A stretch of 35,078 nt of DNA, from positions 1-35,078 of the IMG/VR virus record IMGVR_UViG_3300017714_003165, one strand, 5' to 3'. Shown here piece after piece: positions 1 through 8,300 of the stretch. Below the pieces are notes generated by a model. It did not search any database. It worked only from the letters and a program-made list of their open reading frames with translations, and was not told where the DNA came from. Both the position numbers and the translations under genes were made by a program. Positions within the stretch are counted from its first letter, which is position 1; every line of letters begins with the position of its first letter. Source of the DNA: a virus.

Positions 1-506
1 TCACTTGGTGTATTAAGTTTTTTACGTATGTCGGCCAAACTAAACCCAGTTGCTTCACGTAGTATGTTTAAGCATCTTAATTCACAGTTATTATTTTCTT
101 TCATTTGTGACCTCATATCGTGCATTTTTGATTCCATGGCATCTGAATGTTGGTGATTCATTATACCTGTATTCTTAGCAATGTATCTTTCGCCCTGTTT
201 ACCACTTGCAAAAATTAAAAATCCAGCACTCATAACAGCACCTATACCAATAGTTGATATATGATGATAACTATTTTTCATTATATCAATTAGTGCAAAT
301 GCTTCGTACAAATCTCCACCAACTGTATTAACATATAACTTTAATGTTTTCTTTGGTTTTTTATTTAAATTACAAGATAGTATCCATTTGATTGCATCTT
401 CGATATTGCTTTGATTAATTTCACCTGTCAGGTAGTGAATGTCGTTATCTTGTAAGTGAGCGTCTATTCTTTCCGCCGCTGTGTACTGGTCGTATTTTTT
501 ACTCAT
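1..506 (-). CDS. clpP: ClpP-like serine protease (partial, C-terminus off the left edge)
   Basis: 168 residues are visible, reading leftward off the window. The ClpP fold is recognisable. A YVNTVGGDLYEAFALID block (residues 58-74) matches the ClpP oxyanion strand/Gly-Gly region. GIGAVMSAGF (87-96) carries the nucleophile Ser93, and MNHQH (116-120) carries His118. The catalytic Asp would lie about 50 residues after the His; the window stops in a codon beginning GA just after residue 168, which must encode Asp or Glu and may be that residue. The ATG at 504-506 has an AGGTG ribosome-binding site seven bases upstream. In T4-like phages a ClpP-type protease could act in prohead maturation or proteolysis of host proteins; which one cannot be told here. 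The gene follows the small protein at 562-819 on the same strand. Family assignment is strong, role is inferred. Confidence 0.9.
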   Translation of the reverse strand, partial: MSKKYDQYTAAERIDAHLQDNDIHYLTGEINQSNIEDAIKWILSCNLNKKPKKTLKLYVNTVGGDLYEAFALIDIMKNSYHHISTIGIGAVMSAGFLIFASGKQGERYIAKNTGIMNHQHSDAMESKMHDMRSQMKENNNCELRCLNILREATGFSLADIRKKLNTPS

Positions 507-561
507 TTAATGCACCTATATGCAGTATTTAGTGTATTCTCAATATTATAGTATATTATTA

Positions 562-819
562 CTATTTCTTCTTTTTTGGAGGATAATTGCCATTTGGCAT
601 ACCAGCACCTGCTGTAAATTTAGGGCCTTTTGTTGGTCCGTATCTTTTGTTAGTATTGCTGATTTTTCCACCGATTTGAGCATCTTCACCTTTTACTGCG
701 TTTTTCTTTGATTTTTTTATTTTAGTATAGATACTTGCTGACTTATCACCACCACCTAAAGGCATAGCCAACCCAGCAATTGCTCCGCTAAAACTTTCAT
801 CAATATCTTTAATTTTCAT
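562..819 (-). CDS. Small basic protein of unknown function
   Basis: This 85-residue ORF starts MKIKDIDESFSGAIAGLAMP and ends in a lysine run (PPKKKK). It is rich in Gly, Lys and Ser, has no clear membrane segment and shows no motif I recognise. It is read in the same direction as the ClpP-like gene 55 bases downstream. A perfect TATAAATA late box lies at 828-835 on the minus strand, only eight bases above the ATG, and no Shine-Dalgarno sequence is visible. The message may therefore be nearly leaderless. The basic, low-complexity tail could bind nucleic acid or another virion component, but this is a guess. Coding status is supported by the promoter and by position in a compact phage genome. 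Confidence 0.6.
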   Translation of the reverse strand: MKIKDIDESFSGAIAGLAMPLGGGDKSASIYTKIKKSKKNAVKGEDAQIGGKISNTNKRYGPTKGPKFTAGAGMPNGNYPPKKKK

Positions 820-827
820 AACAAAAC

Positions 828-835
828 TATTTATA
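828..835 (-). promoter_or_regulatory. T4-type late promoter box (TATAAATA), minus strand
   Basis: Eight of eight match to the T4 late consensus recognised by the gp55 sigma factor. It faces the small gene at 562-819. The expected start of transcription, five to seven bases past the box, falls within about three bases of that ATG. Confidence 0.55.
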
Positions 836-866
836 ATTGATAATTATATACGTATATAAATTCGTA

Positions 867-874
867 CATAAATA
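867..874 (+). promoter_or_regulatory. T4-type late promoter box (CATAAATA) for the gp25-gp6 block
   Basis: Seven of eight match to TATAAATA, placed 33 bases before the gp25 ATG, which leaves room for a normal leader carrying the GAGG at 898-901. It diverges from the minus-strand late box at 828-835. In such AT-rich DNA chance matches occur, so position is the main support. Confidence 0.5.
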
Positions 875-907
875 TTAATAACATAGCAGTTATTATTGAG
901 GTAAAAA

Positions 908-1390
908 ATGGCATATAATACACCGGTTAATTACGGAACAGACAGAACAGTTGCATCCAGAACAATCTCTCCAGCTGACAGCGGAGCAACTACAAATAGT
1001 ACGTATGTAAGTCCGAGGATTTACAAAGGATTCAGTTCCAATAATCCTAACGCAAAAAACAATATGTTATACGATGCTGACATTATTAAACAAGATATCT
1101 ACAATCATTTTATGACTGCAAAAGGTGAAAGAGTAATGCTACCTAACTTTGGTAGCATTATTTGGGATCATTTATATAATCCATTAGATGAACAAACTAA
1201 ATCATTAGTTGAAGAAGATGCTAGACAAATTGTATCACAAGATCCAAGAGTATCATTAACAAGTTTAAATGTCGTTGGATTTGAACACGGTATTATTGTT
1301 AATTTAACATTAACTATATTGCCACAGAATATGGTAGAAAAAATGGCAATAGAATTTAATGTTAATGGAAGTACAGGGGGTGGTTATTAA
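908..1390 (+). CDS. 25: Baseplate wedge protein gp25
   Basis: 160 residues. The middle and C-terminal part (about residues 45-150) has the gp25/GPW family pattern: an early block with IKQDIYNHFMTAKGERVMLPNFGS, then the short acidic IIWDHLYNPLDE, a helix, and a final pair of beta strands (GFEHGIIVNLTLTI). In T4, gp25 joins wedges and helps start sheath assembly. The N-terminal 40 residues are Ser/Thr/Asn rich and look like an extension relative to T4 gp25 (132 residues). ATG at 908 with GAGG six bases upstream. The stop overlaps the next start as TAATG, so it is translationally coupled to gp6, matching the gp25-gp6 order of many marine T4-like phages. Confidence 0.93.
   Translation: MAYNTPVNYGTDRTVASRTISPADSGATTNSTYVSPRIYKGFSSNNPNAKNNMLYDADIIKQDIYNHFMTAKGERVMLPNFGSIIWDHLYNPLDEQTKSLVEEDARQIVSQDPRVSLTSLNVVGFEHGIIVNLTLTILPQNMVEKMAIEFNVNGSTGGGY
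1134..1160. repeat. 10-bp perfect inverted repeat inside gp25
   Basis: TAATGCTACC and GGTAGCATTA are separated by a seven-base loop (taacttt). It lies in the codons for VMLPNFGSI. No T-run follows, so it is not a normal terminator. It may be an RNA structure or chance. Confidence 0.5.
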
Positions 1391-4300
1391 TGAGTCAACT
1401 AGTTAGACAATCAAATTTATTTGCGGCAGAAGATTGGAAAGTAATTTACAGATCATTTAAAGATGCTGATTTCAAATCATATGATTTTGAAACTATAAGA
1501 GCATCAATGTTAAATTATATTAGTAGAAACTATCCTGAAAACTTTAACGATTATATTAACTCATCAGAGTTTATTGCTATATTAGATTTATTAGCATATC
1601 TAGGACAAAGTTTATCATTTAGAATTGATATAAACGCAAGAGAGAATTTTATAGATACAGCTTCAAGAAGAGATTCAATATTGAAGTTAGCAAATATGCT
1701 GAGCTACAAACCAAAAAGAAATATGCCAGCAAGAGGTTTAGTAAAACTTCAAGCAATACAAACAAGCGAGCCAGTTACAGATTCAATAGGAAACAATCTA
1801 AGTAATGTAGAAATTAAATGGAACGATCCAAACAATGCAAATTGGTACGAACAATTTATTACAGTATTAAATGCATCGCTAATATCAACTAACAGGTTTG
1901 GTAAACCAACAGCATCAAAAACAATTAATGCTGTGCAAAATGATTTGTATACTGTTAATAATACAAAAGCAATTGCTGTAGCACATCCGTTTACAGCAAG
2001 AATAGATAACAAGTCAATGTCATTTGAAATAGTTAGTCCATCATTTAATGCCGCAGGATACGTTGAAGAAGCATCTCCAGATCCATTAAATGCTGTAGGA
2101 ATAATTTACAAAAATGATAGCAAAGGTTTTGATAGTGTTAACACAGGATTCTTTATGTATATGAAAGAAGGATCTTTAGCTTACAAAGATTTTAATTTTG
2201 ATTCTCCAGTAACAAATAGAACACAATCAATTGACATTGATGACATTAACGATTTAGATGTTTGGGTGCAAGAAATTGGTTCAAATGGATTAACACAAGC
2301 ACAATGGACAAAAGTTCCAACACTTGCTGGACAAAATATTATTTACAATAGTTTAGCATTAGGTACAAGAACAATTTTTGAAGTACAATCAAAAACAGAT
2401 GATCAAATTGATATTAAATTTTCAGATGGACAGTTTGGTGATATACCAGTTGGATTATATAGAATTTGGTATAGAGCAAGTCAATCAAAAGGTGAAACAA
2501 TTTCACCTACAGATATTAAAAACAAAGCAATTGGTTTTACATACGTTAATTCAAACGATCAAACGTTTGATTTATCATTAACATTTAGTTTAGAATATAA
2601 TATTGATAATTCTTTTGTAAGAGAATCAATTGAAGAAGTTAGAACAAATGCAAGTCAAGGTTATTATACTCAGGACAGAATGATTAATGCTGAAGATTAT
2701 AATGTATTTCCAATTACAAAAGTTTCTGGAATACAAAAACTAAAAGCAATAAACAAAACACACGCAGGTCATTCAAGATTTATTGATGTACAAGATCCAA
2801 CAGGTACAGTTTCAAATGTAAACTGTATTGGTGAAGATGGTATTCTTTATAAAGAACCAAATAATTCAGAAAAAGTTTTAAATGTAATTGATTCAAGCTC
2901 ATATGATAATATGGTATTAGAAATTGAAAAAATGATTCAATTAATACAAACACAAAACTTTTATTTTGACCCTTATAAAAAAGCAATTGAGGCAGTACCA
3001 ATTTCAGGTTACCCAGCAAAGTTTATATTTTTAACAGGTGGCAGTGATATAGCACATTGGAGAACTATGCCAATTGCAACATCTAGTTACTATGGCTATC
3101 TTACACAGTCGCTAACAACAGACAGTGAGTCAACAGCAAAAAATTCTACTAACTTAAGAAAAGTACACAAAGCACCAACTACTGACAAGTATGGATTAAT
3201 ACGTAAAGGTTCAAGGATTGAATTTGTAGATAACTATTCTAATCCAACTAAAATAATTTGGGCTACAATTAAAAGTGTAACAGCAAATGGTGATCCTGCA
3301 AATTTAACATCAGGACCAATACAGTTAAGCGAATCTATTCCAGCAGGTTACAGAGCTAGAGCAATTATACCAAATTTAAGAACTACACTAACATCAGCTG
3401 AAAAAACGTCTATTAAATCAAAATTAAGTGAAGCAACAGCAACATTGAGTAAATTTGGTATTGGTTATAATTATTTTGATTCATCATCAAAAGAAGAATC
3501 ATGGTACATTATTGATGCTGACAAAATTGATACAACTAGTGAATTTAATGTAATCAATAATAGTATTGGTAGTGGTACAGCAGGAACAAATAACGATTCA
3601 AGTTGGTTAATAAGATCACAGTTTACAGAAAAAAGTGCAAACACAAATCCTAAATTTACATTTACATCAAGAGGATTAGATTACATATTTCAATCAACTG
3701 ATGACGTGAGATTCTTTTATGTAAAAGATTATAAAACATTAGATAGTGCAACAGGTTTAAGTATTCAAGATAAAATTGATGTACTTGCAGATGTAAACAG
3801 TAAAATTGAAGAAGGTTCAGGAGCATCTGCTTTAGCAACTATTGATTTAACAATAACATCCAGCGGAGCAATTGGAACAGCAACTAAAGATGAAATAGTA
3901 ACTCAAACAAACTCAGGTGCAAAAGGAAAAGTAAAAGTTAGTATTTCAGGCTCAACAAATTTACAATTAACTGATGTGTCAGGAACATTTACAACTAATG
4001 CATCAGACCTATTAACAGGATCAGTAAACGGTGCTTATAATAGATATCCAAATGTTATAACAGGTGGAGCAGTAACAGGGTTTACTGATTCAGCAGGAGC
4101 ATCTATTACAGCTTCAAATACAACAGGATTAAATTATACATCAGCACCAACAGTTTCATTTTCAGGCGGGGGTGGTTCTGGAGCAAACGCAATTGCAACA
4201 GTATATCAAGGTGCAATAGTTGACTTTACAATTATTGACGGTGGTTCAAGTTATGAGTCACCACCAACAGTAACAATTACTCCACAATCAGTTGGTGGAA

Positions 4301-5343
4301 AATTAGATGAAACAATTTCACTAGCAGTAGTTGATAGTGCCGTAGAACAAGATGGTTATGTTGACGATAGAAAAATAAAAGTATCAACATTTGATTCAGA
4401 CGAAGATGGTATGCCAGATCTTCCTTTAGCAATTGACCAATTAGTTCATGACACATCGAATGGTAAAAACTATGTGTTCTTTGAAAGTTACACTGACTTT
4501 GACAATTACGTTTATTATAAATTGACAACGTCAGTTATGCAACGTTCAACATTAACTAATAATGGAATAGAGTTTTTAACAACTAATAACAAGTTTTATA
4601 AAGATGGTGCAGTACAAACTACAACTGGATCAGGAGGAGCATACGAATCTACTATAAGTTCAGTAACTTATAAAGCATTTGTTGGCAGATCATATTATAC
4701 TCCAGCAGGTGTTAGTGATCCAATGTTCTTCCAATGGAAACACACAGCACCAAGAGATCAAAGGATTGATCCAAGTATTTCAAACATTATTGAACTACAA
4801 GTTCTTACAACAAAATATTATGATGATGTTTTAAGTTGGACAGCAAACGAAAAACCTGCAAGTGAATTTCCAGAAGAACCAACAGTAGAAGAATTAAATG
4901 AAATGTTTGCATCTAATTTAAATTCATATAAAGCAATTGGAGATCAATTAATTTATACTCCTGCTAAATTTAAATTATTATTTGGAGCATCAGCTAACGA
5001 AACATTACAAAGTAAATTTAAAGTTGTAAAAGCCGTTGGTGCAACAATGACCGATAACGAAATTAAAGCAAGAATACTTGCATCAATTAATACATTTTTT
5101 GATATTACTAATTGGAACTTTGGTGAAAGTTTTTATTACACAGAGTTAAGTGCGTACATACACAATCAATTATCAACACAGATTAGTTCAGTGGTAATAG
5201 TTGGTTCAGATGCTGAATCAAAATTTGGAGACCTATTTGAAATTGTATCAGCATCAAACGAATTATTCTATTCAACAGCAACGGTAGATAATATTGAAAT
5301 TGTAAATGCGTATACAGATCAGAATTTGAAAAAGGGGTCGTAG
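1390..5343 (+). CDS. 6: Baseplate wedge protein gp6, enlarged
   Basis: 1317 residues, about twice T4 gp6 (660). The first 120 residues carry the gp6 hallmark: DFETIRASMLNYI, SSEFIAILDLLAYLGQSLSFR, then INARENFIDTASRRDSILKLA and a PKRN..ARG segment. The C-terminal 150 residues (helical IKARILASINTFFDITNWNFGE, then strands around ISSVVIVG) match the gp6 dimerisation end. gp6 forms the iris-like ring that ties the baseplate wedges together. The extra length includes a Gly/Ser/Thr-rich insertion at about residues 811-981 with the motif YTSAPTVSFSGGGGSGA and a second copy (SSYESPPTVTITPQ). The same module recurs in the giant neighbour. The N- and C-terminal assignment is firm; the insertion's role is unknown. 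Confidence 0.92.
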   Translation: MSQLVRQSNLFAAEDWKVIYRSFKDADFKSYDFETIRASMLNYISRNYPENFNDYINSSEFIAILDLLAYLGQSLSFRIDINARENFIDTASRRDSILKLANMLSYKPKRNMPARGLVKLQAIQTSEPVTDSIGNNLSNVEIKWNDPNNANWYEQFITVLNASLISTNRFGKPTASKTINAVQNDLYTVNNTKAIAVAHPFTARIDNKSMSFEIVSPSFNAAGYVEEASPDPLNAVGIIYKNDSKGFDSVNTGFFMYMKEGSLAYKDFNFDSPVTNRTQSIDIDDINDLDVWVQEIGSNGLTQAQWTKVPTLAGQNIIYNSLALGTRTIFEVQSKTDDQIDIKFSDGQFGDIPVGLYRIWYRASQSKGETISPTDIKNKAIGFTYVNSNDQTFDLSLTFSLEYNIDNSFVRESIEEVRTNASQGYYTQDRMINAEDYNVFPITKVSGIQKLKAINKTHAGHSRFIDVQDPTGTVSNVNCIGEDGILYKEPNNSEKVLNVIDSSSYDNMVLEIEKMIQLIQTQNFYFDPYKKAIEAVPISGYPAKFIFLTGGSDIAHWRTMPIATSSYYGYLTQSLTTDSESTAKNSTNLRKVHKAPTTDKYGLIRKGSRIEFVDNYSNPTKIIWATIKSVTANGDPANLTSGPIQLSESIPAGYRARAIIPNLRTTLTSAEKTSIKSKLSEATATLSKFGIGYNYFDSSSKEESWYIIDADKIDTTSEFNVINNSIGSGTAGTNNDSSWLIRSQFTEKSANTNPKFTFTSRGLDYIFQSTDDVRFFYVKDYKTLDSATGLSIQDKIDVLADVNSKIEEGSGASALATIDLTITSSGAIGTATKDEIVTQTNSGAKGKVKVSISGSTNLQLTDVSGTFTTNASDLLTGSVNGAYNRYPNVITGGAVTGFTDSAGASITASNTTGLNYTSAPTVSFSGGGGSGANAIATVYQGAIVDFTIIDGGSSYESPPTVTITPQSVGGKLDETISLAVVDSAVEQDGYVDDRKIKVSTFDSDEDGMPDLPLAIDQLVHDTSNGKNYVFFESYTDFDNYVYYKLTTSVMQRSTLTNNGIEFLTTNNKFYKDGAVQTTTGSGGAYESTISSVTYKAFVGRSYYTPAGVSDPMFFQWKHTAPRDQRIDPSISNIIELQVLTTKYYDDVLSWTANEKPASEFPEEPTVEELNEMFASNLNSYKAIGDQLIYTPAKFKLLFGASANETLQSKFKVVKAVGATMTDNEIKARILASINTFFDITNWNFGESFYYTELSAYIHNQLSTQISSVVIVGSDAESKFGDLFEIVSASNELFYSTATVDNIEIVNAYTDQNLKKGS

Positions 5344-5346
5344 ACA

Positions 5347-8300
5347 ATGGCTGAACAATTTGTAGCCTCAAAACAATTACCATATGTTTTGCAATCAACA
5401 AAGTTAAAAAACTTTTTTGATTCAACAGTTGACCAATGGTTCAAAAATGAAGATAACGAATTTACAAATGGATTTGTTGGAAGACGTGAAGGCAGAATTT
5501 ATCAAGCAAAAAAAGATGCATACCTAGGCGAACCATCAGTAGATAGAATTAATTATCAACTAGAGCCATCAGTTGTTGTAAGAGATAACGACACACAAAA
5601 TATATCATATCAAACAGTATATGATGATTTAGTTAATAAAATAAGATTTGATGGTGGTGGTGTTACTAACCATGCAAAACTATTTGAAGAAAGTTATTAT
5701 TCATTTGCTCCACCAATTGATATAGATAAGTTTTTAAACTATGCAAATTATTATTGGTATCCATCAAATGATGATTTATCAACTGAAACTAATAGTGTGT
5801 TTTCTAAATTACCTGCTACAATTATTGACGGTTCTGGTGGTAACCAAATTGATCCAGCAACTGACATTATTGGTAAGTCTACATATACAGCACCAGATGG
5901 TACGATATTTACAAATGGATTACAAATACAATTTGGACAATCAGTTACAAACAACGCATACAAATTTTATCATACAATTACAGCATTAAATTTAACAGCT
6001 GGTGGAACTGGATATGCTGTTAATGATACAATTATTATTTCAACAGTAGCAGTTGGTAAAGTAACCAGTGTGAGTAGTGGTGTAATTACAGGTATAGATT
6101 TAACTACAACAGCATTAGGTGATGGTGTTACTCCAACAGCAGTAACAGTAGTAAGTTCAAGCGGTAATGGTGCAACTATAACAGCATCAACAACACAAAC
6201 AAATAACACATACATGATTGAAGGTGTTGGTAAAGAAATTAAATTAATTGACGTAAGAACTTTAAGAAATTTAAAAGAAGAATCAACTTCAACAAAAGAT
6301 TATATTACAGTTCAACGTGGTGCCAGAGATGGTAATGTTTGGTCTAAATCAAATGGTTGGGTACACAAAAGTACATTAGAAAATTATCCAAGTTTAACAA
6401 CTTCATCAACTGAAAACCATTTATGGGACACAGGTGATTGGGATGAGATTAGTCAGGCATGGGATAGTGTTACTGTAACTTCAACAACTGCATTTACTAA
6501 AACAACTGGAAGACGTGCAACAAGACCAATTATAGAATTTAATAAAGATTTAGAATTATATGATTATGGTAAAAAACATTTACTTGATGTTACTGTTATT
6601 GAAGGAACGTTATCAAAAACACAAATTGAAACACAATCAAATATAGCAATTGATGGTAGACAAATTCAAAATAGAGATACAATACTATTTCCAAATGCGG
6701 CTTCGCAAGATGATTATGTCCAATGGGACAGTGGTTTATGGGATCATGATGTAGACTCAGATGCTACAACAGGTGGCGGTGGTAACACAGGTGGTGACAC
6801 TGGTTGGGACGTATCGAGTACATCATTTACAATTGAAGGATCAATTTGGAAAGTATCTGGTGTAGGATCACAAATAAAATTAACTCAAGTAGTTTCAAGT
6901 GTTGATAAAGATGATAAAGTATACATTTCTCAAGGTACAACATATGGTGGTACTGAATGGTACTATGATGGCTACAATTGGAATCAAGCACAAGAAAAAA
7001 CAGTATCAAATTCTGCACCATTGTTTAACTTATATGATAACAACAAAGTTTTATTAAGTGATAGTGGAATTTATTCTTCATCATCATTTACAGGATCAAA
7101 AATATTTGGTTATAAAGTTGGTACAGGTACTAACGATACAGAATTAGGATTTCCATTATCTTATGTTACAGGTAGTGGGCAAAGTGATATTGAGTTTTGT
7201 AATTACCTCAATCTTGACTCATACACATATAATACCTCAACTGCAATAACAGGATACAACTATTTCAAAGAGTATTTGTATCCTGAAACAATTGCTAAAA
7301 CTATTGATTATCAAGTAAACATTAATCCAAGCACAAGAGATTCAACTAAAAATGTTTTCTACATTGGCAGTGAAGAACAACCAATATTAATTTTACAAAG
7401 AGGTAATACATATAACTTTAAATTAAGTTCTCCAGAATCAAGTTCATCAGGATATACAGGAAGTAATCATCCATTTTATCTTTCAACAGGAACAACTTGG
7501 TCACAAAATGGATATGAAAATGAATACCTAACTGGAGTAACAGGATCAAGAGCTTACTATGGTGGAGCAAGTTCAGTTTTAGAATTTACAGTTCCATCAA
7601 CAGCACCAAACACATTGTATTACAATTGTGCAACACACAATTCTGCAATCAAGTTAGTAATTATTGACAACCCAATTACTAAATTAAATGATGCTACTGA
7701 AACATACTATAAGAACGAATGGAACAGTGGCAAAAAATTAAGACAACGTTTAGTACAAGAACATACAGTTTCAAAAGCAAACTTAACTGATAAACCAACA
7801 CTAGAAGTTATACCAACTTCTATTATTGATATGGCTGTATATAAAAATGGAATCAAACAAGTGTTTGGAACAGACTATACAACAAATAGAAGTGTTGAAA
7901 TTGTGTTTACAACTGCTTTAGTAGAAAATGATTTTGTAAAAGTTTATTATGATACAAATAACGATTCTCCAATTAAAGCAATTAACTATTACGAAATACC
8001 AAAAAATTTAGAATCAAATGCTTCTAATGATGAAGTTTCTTCTGGTTCATATTCAGAATTTTTCCAACACTTTGAATCTATAGTTCAAAATCAAATAGAC
8101 TTTAGTGGAGACATAGGCGGTGCAAACAATTATAGAGATACAGCAAAAGATTTAGGTAAAGGATCAATTATTTTACAACATAACGGTTCATTACTTAAAA
8201 CAATGGCATTTGCAAATAATGATGATTTAGATGTGATGTCATCAATACGTTATGTTAAAAATAGATATCAAGAATTTCAATTAAAATTTTTAAATGCTGT

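Noticed and set aside
520-711. Plus-strand ORF opposite the small minus-strand gene
   Set aside because: Rich in Phe, Leu, Ile and Tyr because it mirrors a Lys-rich gene, overlaps the late-promoter-linked minus ORF and has no ribosome-binding site.
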